Assembly: GCA_029263125.1 (NCBI GenBank)
Contig: JAJCYD010000004.1
Coordinates: forward strand, 1-64,000
Length of the DNA stretch: 64,000 nt
Direction of reading: 5' to 3'
Source: Solirubrobacteraceae bacterium
Lineage (GTDB): Bacteria; Actinomycetota; Thermoleophilia; Solirubrobacterales; Solirubrobacteraceae
A program made the position numbers and the translations under genes. Below are positions 15,584 to 24,222 of the stretch, piece after piece; position 1 is the stretch's first letter; each line of letters opens with the position of its first letter. The notes beneath the pieces are model-generated. The model searched no databases. It worked only from the letters and a program-made list of their open reading frames with translations, and was not told where the DNA came from.

Positions 15584-17160
15584 TGCTGCTGCTGCTGTTG
15601 CTGCTGCTGGCCGGTCCAGGCGCCGTAGCGCAGGTCGGGAAGGGCGGGAGGCAGGCTCTCCGGGCGCGCCGGCGCGGCGTCGTCGCTGCGATCCTCGCCG
15701 TCCTCCAAAACCCATGTGTCCTTCGATCCGCCGCCGCGCGAGGAGTTGACGATCATCGATCCCTCGATCATCGCCACACGGCTGAGACCGCCGGGAACGA
15801 TGCTGATGGTCTCGCCGAAGACCGCGAACGGGCGCAGGTCGACGTGGCGCGGCGACAGCGCGCCCGTGCTGTCGGCGGTCGGCATCGTCGACAGGCGAAC
15901 GACCTCCTGCGCGATCCACTTGTCCGGCGAGTGACGGATCACGTCGGCCAGGCCGGCCAGCGTCGGCGCGTCGTTCTCCGGGCCGATGAACACGCCCTTG
16001 CCGCCCGATTCGCCCGTCGGCTTGAAGACGAGCTCGTCCATGCGCTTCAACGCCGCCTCCATCGCCTCCGGATCGGACATGAGATACGTCGTGACGTTGT
16101 CCAGCATCGGCTCCTCGTTGAGATAGAAGCGGATCATCTCCGGCACGTAGTGATAGATCGCCTTGTCGTCGGCGACGCCGGTGCCGATCGCGTTGGCAAG
16201 CGCGACCGTGCCCGCGCGGTAGGCCCGCATCAGCCCCGGCACGCCGAGTACGGAGTCCGGGCGGAACTCCAGCGGGTCGATGAAGTCGTCGTCCAGGCGG
16301 CGGTAGATGGCGTGCACGCGCTGCAATCCGTTCGTCGTGCGCATGTAGACGACGTCGTCGCGCACGACGAGGTCCGAGGCCTCGACGAGCTCGACGCCCA
16401 TCTGACGGGCGAGGAAGGCGTGCTCGAAGTAGGCCGAGTTGAGATGGCCCGGCGTCCACACGACGACGGTCGCCTCCCCCTCGGCGGCTGGAGCGACCGA
16501 ACGCAGCGCGGCGAGCAGCAGCTGCGGGTAGTGGTCGACGGGGCGCACGCGGTACGCGCTGAACAGGCCCGGCAGCAGCCGCGTCATCGCGACGCGGTTC
16601 TCCAGCACGTAGGAGATCCCCGACGGCGTGCGGACGTTGTCCTCGAGCACCTTCCAGGACCCGTCGACGTCGCGCACGAGGTCACAGCCGGCGACGTGGC
16701 AGTAGACGCCGCCTGGCGGGCGGATGCCGTGCGCGGCGCGGGCGAAGTGGCTGCGGCTGACGACCAGGCGCCACGGCACGACGCCGGCGCGCACGATCTC
16801 CCGTGCGTGGTAGACGTCGTCGACGAAGCGGTTCAGCGCGCGGATGCGCTGCGCGAGGCCGCGCTTGATGTGCGTCCACTCCGACGCCGGCAGGATGCGG
16901 GGGACGAGGTCCAAGGGAAACGGGCGCTCGACCGTGGGGCCGTCCTCGCCCGTGGTGTCGAACGTGATGCCCTGCTGAACGAAGATCGTGTCGCGCCGCC
17001 GGCCGGCGTCGACGAGCTGCGACGGCCCGATCGCATCCAGCGCCGCGGCCAGTGCCTGGGCATGCGGGCGCGGGCTGCCGTCGGCGGCGACGAGCTCATC
17101 GAAGTAGCCATCGGCCGGGCGGTAGTCCAGGAGCGGTCGTTTCGTATCCACCTCGGCCAT
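15568..17160 (-). CDS. Circularly permuted ATP-grasp protein
   Basis: 530 residues from the ATG at 17160 (MAEVDTKRPLLDYRPADGYFDEL), where the family's usual N-terminus begins; the open frame extends further but into low-quality sequence. Motifs include GGVYCHVAGCDLVRD, WKVLEDNVRTPSGISYVLENR and FKPTGESGGKGVFIGPEN (nucleotide loop). The family is predicted to form amide bonds with alpha-E and transglutaminase partners, which follow directly. The C-terminus ends in nine glutamines encoded by CAG/CAA repeats, overlapping the next gene. Confidence 0.92.
   Translation of the reverse strand: MAEVDTKRPLLDYRPADGYFDELVAADGSPRPHAQALAAALDAIGPSQLVDAGRRRDTIFVQQGITFDTTGEDGPTVERPFPLDLVPRILPASEWTHIKRGLAQRIRALNRFVDDVYHAREIVRAGVVPWRLVVSRSHFARAAHGIRPPGGVYCHVAGCDLVRDVDGSWKVLEDNVRTPSGISYVLENRVAMTRLLPGLFSAYRVRPVDHYPQLLLAALRSVAPAAEGEATVVVWTPGHLNSAYFEHAFLARQMGVELVEASDLVVRDDVVYMRTTNGLQRVHAIYRRLDDDFIDPLEFRPDSVLGVPGLMRAYRAGTVALANAIGTGVADDKAIYHYVPEMIRFYLNEEPMLDNVTTYLMSDPEAMEAALKRMDELVFKPTGESGGKGVFIGPENDAPTLAGLADVIRHSPDKWIAQEVVRLSTMPTADSTGALSPRHVDLRPFAVFGETISIVPGGLSRVAMIEGSMIVNSSRGGGSKDTWVLEDGEDRSDDAAPARPESLPPALPDLRYGAWTGQQQQQQQQQCSPG
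15584..15610 (-). repeat. CAG/CAA trinucleotide repeat (poly-Gln)
   Basis: Nine consecutive Gln codons, eight CAG or CAA in tandem, near the end of the ATP-grasp gene and touching the alpha-E start codon. Slippage in units of three would change tail length without shifting frame, and would alter the sequence directly before the alpha-E start. Confidence 0.85.
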
Positions 17161-17407
17161 CGTCGCAGTCTTGTCGCTGCCGCGAGGAGGGCCATTGGAC
17201 GCAGGGCCAGGACTGTGCAAAGCCGATTCGACAGGCGGAGGAATCTCGCCCGCGCCCCCGGGCCGCGGAGGGTGAGCGGGAAAGCGCCATAGTGGAGTGG
17301 TGAGATCCGGTCGGCGCGCGGCGTCGTAATCAGTCTGCGAGTGGCGGCGGGCCAGGACCGCGCTCACGGGCACGCCTCATCAACGTCGTAAGGAGCTTCT
17401 GGATCTC

Positions 17408-18118
17408 ATGATGACCCTCATCAAGGGCTTTGCCGGCAAGCCATCGCACGCCCCGCTCACCGATGTGAGCATCGGCGCCTACACCGTCGGCGTCCTGATG
17501 CTGATCCTCGGCTACGTCGATGTCCTCGATTCGATCGGTGTCACGGAGCAGGCGCTTGCGACGGGCGCGCTGCTGGCGATCGCGGGCGGCCTGATCGTCG
17601 CGATCCCGACCTCCCTGACCGGTCTTCTGGATTGGGCAGACATCAGCAAGGGCTCAAACGCTCGCAAGCTCGCCAACTACCACCTGTCCGTGATGCTCCT
17701 GGCGACCGCATGCTTCGCGGCGACGTTCGTCCTGCACCGCCCGGGCTACCTCGACGGCGAGGTCACGCTCGAGGCACTGATCGCCGGCTGCGCCGCGCTC
17801 GGGCTACTGACGCTCGGCGGCACGCTCGGCGGCGCGCTGGCCTACGTCTACGGCGTTCGCGTCGTCAAGAAGGACGTCTCGCTGGCCGAAGCGCTGATCC
17901 CCGGCAAGCTCAGCGAGCCGGCGGGCGTCTCGCGACCGCAGGCCCGCGGCTCGTCGGCGAGTGGGGGCGGCAGCTACGGCCGTGACGCACAGGCCGGATC
18001 CGGCGGGTCGGTCGTGTCGGGTACGGGCGACGGTGACACGCAGGCTGCGCCGGCGCCCGCGGCGACCGCCCCTTCCTCGCTGGCCGAGTACGAGGCCTAC
18101 ATCACGGGCAAGCGCTAG
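17408..18118 (+). CDS. DUF2231-type membrane protein
   Basis: 236 residues. The first ~160 form a four-helix membrane domain like DUF2231 (HAPLTDVSIGAYTVGVLMLILGYVD, TGLLDWADI, KLANYHLSVMLLATACFAATFVLH). The remaining ~75 residues are a Gly/Ser/Ala/Pro-rich, probably disordered tail. AAGGAG lies 12 bases before the ATG, a long spacing; a second ATG follows immediately. It is divergent from the ATP-grasp gene. The molecular role of the family is unknown. Confidence 0.8.
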   Translation: MMTLIKGFAGKPSHAPLTDVSIGAYTVGVLMLILGYVDVLDSIGVTEQALATGALLAIAGGLIVAIPTSLTGLLDWADISKGSNARKLANYHLSVMLLATACFAATFVLHRPGYLDGEVTLEALIAGCAALGLLTLGGTLGGALAYVYGVRVVKKDVSLAEALIPGKLSEPAGVSRPQARGSSASGGGSYGRDAQAGSGGSVVSGTGDGDTQAAPAPAATAPSSLAEYEAYITGKR

Positions 18119-18316
18119 GACGCGCGTCCCTGCCGGCGGCGCTGGGCAGCGGCCGCTCTTGACCGCAGGATGTATCACGCGGCGGTGTGCCCGACGAGAG
18201 ACAAGAGGCGCCGGCGGTTGCATCCGTGTCCTCCGGGGTGTCGAATTGCGACGATCGCGTTCGTCGTCGTTGCATGGGCCGGATCCGCCGGCCCTCGAGA
18301 TCCAGTGAGGTGCTCC

Positions 18317-18679
18317 ATGCCGCAGTACATGCTCCTGATCTACTCCTCCGGTAGCCCGACTCCGGAGCAGATGCAGGCCGAGATGCCGAAGTGGTTCGCC
18401 TACACGCAGGAGCTGCAGGAGTCCGGCGCGATGGTCGCCGGCGACGCGCTGCAGCCCGTCGAAGCGGCGACGACGGTTCGCGTGCGCGACGGCGAGACCG
18501 TCGTCACCGACGGACCGTTCGCCGAGACCAAGGAGGCGCTCGGCGGCTACTACCTCATCGACGTGCTCGATCTCGACGCTGCGCTCGCGTGGGCCGCGAA
18601 GGTTCCCAACGTCGGCTACGGCTCGATCGAGGTGCGCCCGACGGTCACCTTCCCCGACCCGGACGCGCCGGAAGGGTGA
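18317..18679 (+). CDS. YCII-domain (DGPF-type) protein
   Basis: 120 residues: [19 protein letters not shown] at the start and the diagnostic [21 protein letters not shown] in the middle. YCII/DGPF proteins are usually encoded next to ECF42 sigma factors, as here. The stop overlaps the sigma start (GTGA at 18676-18679). GAGG lies eight bases before the ATG. It probably helps control or senses a signal for that sigma, but no biochemical role is established. Confidence 0.92.
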   Translation: MPQYMLLIYSSGSPTPEQMQAEMPKWFAYTQELQESGAMVAGDALQPVEAATTVRVRDGETVVTDGPFAETKEALGGYYLIDVLDLDAALAWAAKVPNVGYGSIEVRPTVTFPDPDAPEG

Positions 18680-19965
18680 CCGCGCCGAGCACCGCGGCCG
18701 CCGAGGCGGCGTTTCGCGACGAGCGCGCCGCGGTGCTCGCGACGCTCATCCGCCAGCTCGGTGACTTCCAGCTCGCCGAGGACGCGCTGCAGGACGCGTT
18801 CGCGGCGGCGATCGTCGCGTGGGAGCGCGACGGGGTCCCCGAGCGCCCCGGAGCGTGGATCACGACGACGGCACGCCGCAGAGCAATCGACCGCCTGCGC
18901 CGCGACCGCGTGCTCGCCGACCGTGTGCAGCGACTCGGTCAACTCGCCGAGCTCGAGACGCACGGCACCTCCGACGAACGGGTCCCGTCCTCCGCGGTCG
19001 AGGACGACCGCCTGCGCCTGATCTTCACCTGCTGCCATCCGGCGCTTGGGATGCCGGCGCGCGTCGCGCTGACGCTGCGCTCGCTCGGCGGGCTGAGCAC
19101 GGGCGAGATCGCGCAAGCGTTCCTCGTCGCCGAACCCGCCATGGCTCAGCGCATCGTCCGCGCCAAGCGCAAGATCACCGCGGCGGCGATCCCCTATCGC
19201 GTCCCGCCCGACGACGAGCTTCCCGACCGGCTCGCGGGCGTGCTCGCGGTCGTCTACCTGATCTTCAACGAGGGCTGGAGCGCGTCATCCGGTGAACGTC
19301 TCGTGCGTGGCGAGCTGTGCGCCGAGGCGATCCGGCTCGGGCGCACGCTCGTGCGGCTGATGCCCGACGACCCCGAGGTCGCGGGACTGCTCGCGCTGAT
19401 GCTGCTGCACGATTCGCGCCGCGACGCGCGCATCGACGAGCATGGCGATCTCGTCGCGCTCGACGACCAGGACCGCTCTCGCTGGGATCGCGGGCGCATC
19501 GGCGAGGGCACCACGCTGCTGGATGGGGCGCTGCGGCGCCGGCGGCCCGGGCCCTACCAGCTGCAGGCCGCGATCGCGGCGCTGCACGCCAGCGCGCCGA
19601 CTCCGCAGGAGACCGACCACGTCCAGATCGCCGCGCTCTACGGCGAGCTCGCCCGGCGGGCGCCCTCGCCGGTCGTGGAGGTCAATCGTGCCGCCGCGCT
19701 CGGCCGGGCCGGCTGCCCCGAGCGCGGGCTCGCGGTACTGGGACCCCTGCTGTCGGTGGACGCGCTGGCGGGCTATCCGCCGCTGCACGCGGCGCACGCC
19801 GATCTGCTCGAGCGCCTGGGTGACCCTCGCGGCGCCGCTCGCGCCTACGGCGAGGCGGCATCCGTTGCCGAGAACGCCGTGGCCCGCGCCGAGCTGTGGC
19901 GACGCGCCCGTCGCCTGGAGGACGCCGCTGCGGCGAGCGCGCGGGCACAACGTCCGACGATGTAG
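18676..19965 (+). CDS. ECF42-type RNA polymerase sigma factor
   Basis: 429 residues from the GTG at 18676. The N-terminal ~170 residues are sigma region 2 ([21 protein letters not shown], then [18 protein letters not shown]) and region 4 ([34 protein letters not shown]). A long C-terminal helical extension (~240 residues, TPR-like) with [17 protein letters not shown] and [13 protein letters not shown] is the hallmark of ECF42. Such sigmas lack a classic anti-sigma and depend on the extension and the YCII partner encoded just upstream. Confidence 0.93.
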   Translation: MTAPSTAAAEAAFRDERAAVLATLIRQLGDFQLAEDALQDAFAAAIVAWERDGVPERPGAWITTTARRRAIDRLRRDRVLADRVQRLGQLAELETHGTSDERVPSSAVEDDRLRLIFTCCHPALGMPARVALTLRSLGGLSTGEIAQAFLVAEPAMAQRIVRAKRKITAAAIPYRVPPDDELPDRLAGVLAVVYLIFNEGWSASSGERLVRGELCAEAIRLGRTLVRLMPDDPEVAGLLALMLLHDSRRDARIDEHGDLVALDDQDRSRWDRGRIGEGTTLLDGALRRRRPGPYQLQAAIAALHASAPTPQETDHVQIAALYGELARRAPSPVVEVNRAAALGRAGCPERGLAVLGPLLSVDALAGYPPLHAAHADLLERLGDPRGAARAYGEAASVAENAVARAELWRRARRLEDAAAASARAQRPTM

Positions 19966-19968
19966 CGT
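19963..19968 (+). promoter_or_regulatory. Candidate leaderless -10 (TAGCGT) built on the ECF42 stop codon
   Basis: The hexamer begins with the TAG stop of the sigma gene and lies 7 nt before the ATG at 19976. Confidence 0.45.
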
Positions 19969-19975
19969 GCGGGCG

Positions 19976-20374
19976 ATGGCCGGCTCGCTCTTTCGACTCG
20001 TCTGCACGCCCGCCAACCTCGGCGCGGCTCCCGAGGGCTGGGTCGGCTCGATGCTCGAGGAGGGCGACCTCGCGCTGCTCGTCGACGACGGCGGCCTCGA
20101 TGCCATCTCCGAGGTCGCTCACACGCTGGATCTCGACACGGTCGCGCTGCTGCGTCCCGAGAAGAGCGCCGAGCGCCAGGAGGACACGGTGATGCGATAC
20201 GCGTCGGCCAAGCCCCTGGTGTGGGTCGCCCCCGCCTTCGGCGCACGGGCCCAGAGCTGGGCGCACGACCGGGGCCCGATGACGCTGCTCGTCGCGACGG
20301 GCGCGGCGCTGTCAGACGACGAGCGCCGCCGCGTCGAGCGCTTCGTCGTGATCCTGGGCCGCCAGGACGAATAG
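19976..20374 (+). CDS. Conserved-looking hypothetical protein
   Basis: 132 residues, not recognised. It has an alternating hydrophobic/charged pattern consistent with a small alpha/beta cytoplasmic protein (LFRLVCTPANLGAAPEGWVGSMLEEGDLALLVDDG at the start; MTLLVATGAALSDDERRRVERFVVIL at the end). No signal peptide or membrane helix. It starts 10 bp after the ECF42 sigma gene, behind a -10-like hexamer, so it may be read separately or with the sigma gene. Confidence 0.7.
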   Translation: MAGSLFRLVCTPANLGAAPEGWVGSMLEEGDLALLVDDGGLDAISEVAHTLDLDTVALLRPEKSAERQEDTVMRYASAKPLVWVAPAFGARAQSWAHDRGPMTLLVATGAALSDDERRRVERFVVILGRQDE

Positions 20375-20696
20375 CTCGTCCGGCCCCGCGCGGCGCGGTC
20401 TCAGCAACCGTCGACGGAGCGCACGGAGGCGACCGACTGCAGCGCGACACTGACCGGGGAGCCGTCCGACACGACCACGAGCTCGCCCACACCTGGATCC
20501 ACGTCGGATCCCCGCCGTCGTTGCGCTGCAGCACACCAGCGGGCTTTCAGCGTCTGCTCATGACCGCTTGACGTCGAAGGTCATGGCCCCGACATAGCCG
20601 CCGGATTCGGGCTTGGTCGTCATCAGCAGCAGCGGTGCATGCGGCGATGCTGACGGGCCGCGATCAGCGCAGGCTGAGAGGAACCCGATGTGAACG
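20375..20696. other. Intergenic region, no convincing gene
   Basis: This 322-bp gap lies between convergent genes. A minus-strand open frame (20401-20583) ends in a coding-like stretch (GVGELVVVSDGSPVSVALQS) but has no start codon after its upstream stop, so it may be a gene remnant. No terminator hairpin was obvious. Confidence 0.5.
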
Positions 20697-21449
20697 TCAG
20701 GCCCGGTGCTCGGGGTTGTCGTAGTCGAAGCGGCAGCCCGCGTCCCACAGCGTGCGCTGGTTGCCATGCACGGGAATGCCGCCGGCGTCCTTGAGCATGC
20801 GCGCGAGGTGCAGGAGGTTCCACGTGAGAAACGTCGTGTTGCGATTGGTGAAGTCGTTCTCCGGGCCGCCGGAGCCCGCGTCGAGGTAGCTCGGGCCGGG
20901 GCCCGCCTCTCCGAGCCACGCGGAATCGGCCTGCGGTGCGATCGTGTAGCCGAGGTGCTGCAGTGAGTACAGGATGTTCATCGCGCAGTGCTTCGCGCCG
21001 TCCTCGTTGCCGGTGATGATGGCGCCGCCGACACGCCCGTAGTACGCGTACTGCCCGGCGTCGTTGAGGATGTGGCTGTTGCCATAGAGGCGCTCGATGA
21101 CCTGCGTGCAGACCGAGGACTTCTCCCCCAGCCAGATCGGCGACAGCAGCACGAGGATGTCGGCGGCCATCACCTGCGCGGAGATCGCCGGCCAGTCGTC
21201 GCGCTCCCAGCCGTGATCGGTCATGTCCGGCTGGACGCCGGTCGCGATCTCGTGATCGATCGCTCGGATGACATCGACCGTGACGCCGTTGCGGCGCATG
21301 ATCGCGATCGACCCGTCGGCGAGCCCCTGGGTGTTGGAGACCTCGGGCGAGCGCTTCAGCGTGCAGTTGATGAAGATCGCTCGCAGATCGGAGAAGTCCC
21401 ACTGCGACTGCTCACAGAGCTGCTCGTCGATGTCGGACAGATCGGTCAT
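20697..21449 (-). CDS. Flavodoxin-fold NAD(P)H-dependent oxidoreductase family protein
   Basis: 250 residues from the ATG at 21449. The N-terminal half fits the NADPH-dependent FMN reductase fold: LRAIFINCTLKRSPEVSNTQ (phosphate-binding loop) and MAADILVLLSPIWLGEKSSVCTQVIERL. This is followed by GGAIITGNEDGAKHCAMNILYSLQHLGY, which resembles the flavin-contacting part of multimeric flavodoxin reductases. An upstream in-frame extension belongs to antisense sequence and is excluded. Physiological substrate unknown. Confidence 0.85.
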   Translation of the reverse strand: MTDLSDIDEQLCEQSQWDFSDLRAIFINCTLKRSPEVSNTQGLADGSIAIMRRNGVTVDVIRAIDHEIATGVQPDMTDHGWERDDWPAISAQVMAADILVLLSPIWLGEKSSVCTQVIERLYGNSHILNDAGQYAYYGRVGGAIITGNEDGAKHCAMNILYSLQHLGYTIAPQADSAWLGEAGPGPSYLDAGSGGPENDFTNRNTTFLTWNLLHLARMLKDAGGIPVHGNQRTLWDAGCRFDYDNPEHRA

Positions 21450-21528
21450 CGTGCCTCCGCAGTGACGTGGTCGGGGTTGGCGCAAGCATCCCAGGCCCGA
21501 CGACGCCAGATGTGACGCGATCCGGAAC

Positions 21529-21900
21529 CTACAGGTCGCGCAGCGCGAAGAAGAAGTTCGGCGTCCCGAGCAGCAGCTCGGCGTCGTCGAGACCGGTGCC
21601 GGACGGCTGCAACGCGATGTCGACCTTCGAGCCCACGAGGTAGCCGTTGACACGATGGCCCTGGCTTCCCTGGCTGCGCGTCATCGCGCTGATCGACAGC
21701 CACAGGTCGGTCGCCGCGCCGTCGGTCATGATTCCCACGAGGCTGTTCTCGCAACGCGTGCAGTCATAGACCGTGAGGTCGCTGCCCTCATCGAGGGTCA
21801 TCGCATCCAGACGCTGCTCCTGGCCGCAGGTGCAGGTGACCACGAAGTCGCCGTCGGAGATCCAGTCGCGATCGACGACGAAGGCATCCGCGAGCCGCAT
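21529..21900 (-). CDS. Hypothetical protein with a four-cysteine zinc-ribbon-like pair
   Basis: 123 residues, not recognised. Four cysteines are arranged CTC...CTRC (FVVTCTCGQEQ and VYDCTRCENS), suggesting a bound metal in the N-terminal half. The C-terminal half is mixed beta/alpha. The ATG at 21900 forms the edge of a 21-bp palindrome shared with the divergent SEC-C gene, and a TAGGCT hexamer sits 7 nt before it, so the message is probably leaderless. Confidence 0.65.
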   Translation of the reverse strand: MRLADAFVVDRDWISDGDFVVTCTCGQEQRLDAMTLDEGSDLTVYDCTRCENSLVGIMTDGAATDLWLSISAMTRSQGSQGHRVNGYLVGSKVDIALQPSGTGLDDAELLLGTPNFFFALRDL

Positions 21901-21920
21901 GGCCGTTAGCCTAACGGCCA
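21900..21920. promoter_or_regulatory. Palindromic bidirectional promoter
   Basis: A perfect 10-bp inverted repeat with one central base (arms TGGCCGTTAG and CTAACGGCCA) fills the 22-bp gap between two divergent ATGs. On the minus strand it contains TAGGCT 7 nt before the ATG at 21900; on the plus strand TAGCCT (21907-21912) lies 10 nt before the ATG at 21923. Two -10 elements thus overlap almost completely. Confidence 0.65.
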
Positions 21921-21922
21921 GG

Positions 21923-22804
21923 ATGCACGCGCAATCACTGGACCCAGGCGCGCTGCTGGACGACGCGCCAGAGGATGCCTACGCGCTGCTGGAGCTGCGC
22001 CTGGACTGGCCGCCGGAGCTCGAGATCCACCCCAAGCGCTATCAGCTGTGGCTGCGCTTCTTCGTGATGACCGAGGATCCGCTGGGATGGATCGCCGACC
22101 GCGGCGAGGCATGGGCGGCGACGACGCTCACCGAGGACGTCCTCGAGCTCGACGTCTACGTCACGCTCGCCGCGCTGCGGCGCGAGATCGAGAACCACGA
22201 TGGCGATCTGAGCGCCGCCGTCGGGCGCTGGGCCGGGCCGGCAATGCTCGCGGGGCTGCGCTACGAGCTCGTGCTGGCGGGCGGCGACTACCACGACCGC
22301 GCGATCGCCGGGTCGCTGCCGCGCCTGCTCGCCGACGCCGGCGGAGACCGCGGCGACTTCGCAGCGCCCGACGTCCTCGCGCGCCAGCGCTGGGGGTCGG
22401 TCGGGCTCGGCGCGCTGCAGGACCTCGTCCAGGAGGCCTTCGGCTCCGTCGATCTGGACCGAAGCATGGTCAAGCTCGATCCCGTCGAGCCCTCCTACGA
22501 CGACTGCGCCGCCTGCGCGGGCAAGGAGTTTCACTTCCCGTCGGGCCTGGAGGACGCGCGCGAGGACTTCTGCGGCGCCCACAGGGCGGCGGCGCGCGAG
22601 GTCAACGCTCGGCGCCTGGCGGTGGCGCGGGAGTCCAACCCGGCCGGCTGGCGGGCGATCGACAAGGCCGCGATGCGCATCAACAAGCTGCCCGAGCCCG
22701 CCTACGCCCCGCAGCCCCCGCGCGTCGTCGGCGACGCCCCGGCGCGCAATGCCCCGTGCCCGTGCGGGAGCGGCAAGAAGTACAAGCGCTGCCACGGCGC
22801 CTGA
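21923..22804 (+). CDS. SEC-C motif protein
   Basis: 293 residues. The C-terminus carries a full SEC-C zinc motif (NAPCPCGSGKKYKRCHG), as in SecA tails and many orphan proteins. A second cysteine group (CAACAG with a later CGAH) lies near residues 193-220. The remainder is helical and unrecognised. No signal peptide. The function cannot be told; SEC-C motifs generally mediate protein or nucleic-acid contacts. Confidence 0.78.
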   Translation: MHAQSLDPGALLDDAPEDAYALLELRLDWPPELEIHPKRYQLWLRFFVMTEDPLGWIADRGEAWAATTLTEDVLELDVYVTLAALRREIENHDGDLSAAVGRWAGPAMLAGLRYELVLAGGDYHDRAIAGSLPRLLADAGGDRGDFAAPDVLARQRWGSVGLGALQDLVQEAFGSVDLDRSMVKLDPVEPSYDDCAACAGKEFHFPSGLEDAREDFCGAHRAAAREVNARRLAVARESNPAGWRAIDKAAMRINKLPEPAYAPQPPRVVGDAPARNAPCPCGSGKKYKRCHGA

Positions 22805-22816
22805 GCACGCCTGGCC

Positions 22817-22822
22817 TAGAGT
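22817..22822 (+). promoter_or_regulatory. Candidate leaderless -10 (TAGAGT) for cystathionine beta-synthase
   Basis: It lies 8 nt before the ATG at 22831; no Shine-Dalgarno sequence. It begins 12 bases after the SEC-C stop codon. Confidence 0.5.
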
Positions 22823-22830
22823 GGGCGGCG

Positions 22831-24222
22831 ATGGCCGGCCCGCCCGCAGCCCAGCAGATCGACGATTCGATCCTCGACGCGATCGGCCGCACGCCGCTCG
22901 TCGCGCTGTCGCGGCTGGGCGCGGGTCTGACGCCGCGGCTCGTCGCGAAGGTCGAGTACCTCAACCCGGGCGGATCGATCAAGGATCGGGTCGCCGTCGC
23001 GATGATCGAGGCCGCCGAGCGCGACGGCACGCTCAAGCCCGGTGGCACGATCGTCGAGCCGACGTCGGGGAACACCGGAACCGGCCTTGCGATCGCCGCG
23101 CGGTTGAAGGGCTATCGCGTGATCGCGGTCATGCCCGACAAGCAGTCCAAGGAGAAGATGGACCTGCTGCGCGCCTACGGCGCCGAGGTCGTCGTGGCGC
23201 CGACCGATGTGCCGCCGCAGTCGCCGGAGTCCTACTACAAGGTCGCCGAACGCCTCGCGTCGGAGATTCCCGGCGGCTTCCGGCCCAACCAGTATGCAAA
23301 CGCCGCCAACCCACAGGCCCACTACCGCACCACGGGTCCCGAGCTGTGGCAGCAGACCGGCGGCGCGATCACGCACCTCGTCGTGGGCGTCGGCACCGGC
23401 GGGACGGTCAGCGGCACCGGGCGCTATCTCAAGGAGCGCAACCCCGACATCCAGGTCATCGGGGCCGATCCGGCCGGCTCGATCTACACCGCCGGAGCGG
23501 AGGGTCCCAAGCAGTACCTCCTGGAGGGCGTCGGCGAGGACTTCTGGCCCGACACCTTCGACCCCTCCGTCGTCGACCGCTACGTCAGGGTCTCCGACCG
23601 CGACGCCTTCCTGATGACGCGGCGCCTCGCCCAGAAGGAGGGTTTGCTGACCGGCGGCTCGTGCGGCATGGCCTGCGTCGCCGCACTGGAGGTCGCGCGG
23701 GAGATCGACGACCCCGAGGCCCTCGTCGTCGTGATCCTTCCCGACGGCGGGCGCTCATACCTCTCGAAGATCTACAACGACGCCTGGATGACGCAGTACG
23801 GCTTCATCGAGCGCGCGTCGAGCGTGACGGTCGCCGATGTGCTCATGCGCAAGCGCGTGGGCTCAGACATCCCCCACCTCGTCACCGTCGGCGCCCACGA
23901 CGAGGTTCGCCAAGCCGTCGCGCTGCTGCACGAGCACGGCGTCTCGCAGTTGCCCGTCGTCTCCGCGCACGACGACTCGGCCGTCGTCGGCTCGATCACC
24001 GAGCGCGGGCTGCTGCGCCACGTGATCGAGGAGCCCGCCCTGCTCGCGGCGAAGGTCGTCGACATGATGAGCGCGCCGTTTCCCGCCGTCGCCGCGTCCG
24101 ACCTCATCCAGGAGGCCGTCGCCCTCCTCGCCGGCGACCGCGAGGCGCTGCTGGTGACGCTCGACGGGCGCCCCTCCGGCATCCTGACGCGCGCCGACCT
24201 GCTCGAGGCGCTCGCGCGGTGA
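22831..24222 (+). CDS. cbs: Cystathionine beta-synthase
   Basis: 463 residues. The N-terminal ~320 residues are a fold-type II PLP enzyme: LNPGGSIKDRVA holds the Schiff-base lysine, TSGNTGTGLA binds the substrate carboxylate and VGVGTGGTVSGTGR binds PLP phosphate. The C-terminal ~130 residues are a CBS-domain pair (VADVLMRKRV... and VVDMMSAPFPAV...), as in regulated cystathionine beta-synthases. It condenses homocysteine with serine (or sulfide chemistry with O-acetylserine). The stop overlaps the next gene, giving a reverse transsulfuration operon. Confidence 0.93.
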   Translation: MAGPPAAQQIDDSILDAIGRTPLVALSRLGAGLTPRLVAKVEYLNPGGSIKDRVAVAMIEAAERDGTLKPGGTIVEPTSGNTGTGLAIAARLKGYRVIAVMPDKQSKEKMDLLRAYGAEVVVAPTDVPPQSPESYYKVAERLASEIPGGFRPNQYANAANPQAHYRTTGPELWQQTGGAITHLVVGVGTGGTVSGTGRYLKERNPDIQVIGADPAGSIYTAGAEGPKQYLLEGVGEDFWPDTFDPSVVDRYVRVSDRDAFLMTRRLAQKEGLLTGGSCGMACVAALEVAREIDDPEALVVVILPDGGRSYLSKIYNDAWMTQYGFIERASSVTVADVLMRKRVGSDIPHLVTVGAHDEVRQAVALLHEHGVSQLPVVSAHDDSAVVGSITERGLLRHVIEEPALLAAKVVDMMSAPFPAVAASDLIQEAVALLAGDREALLVTLDGRPSGILTRADLLEALAR

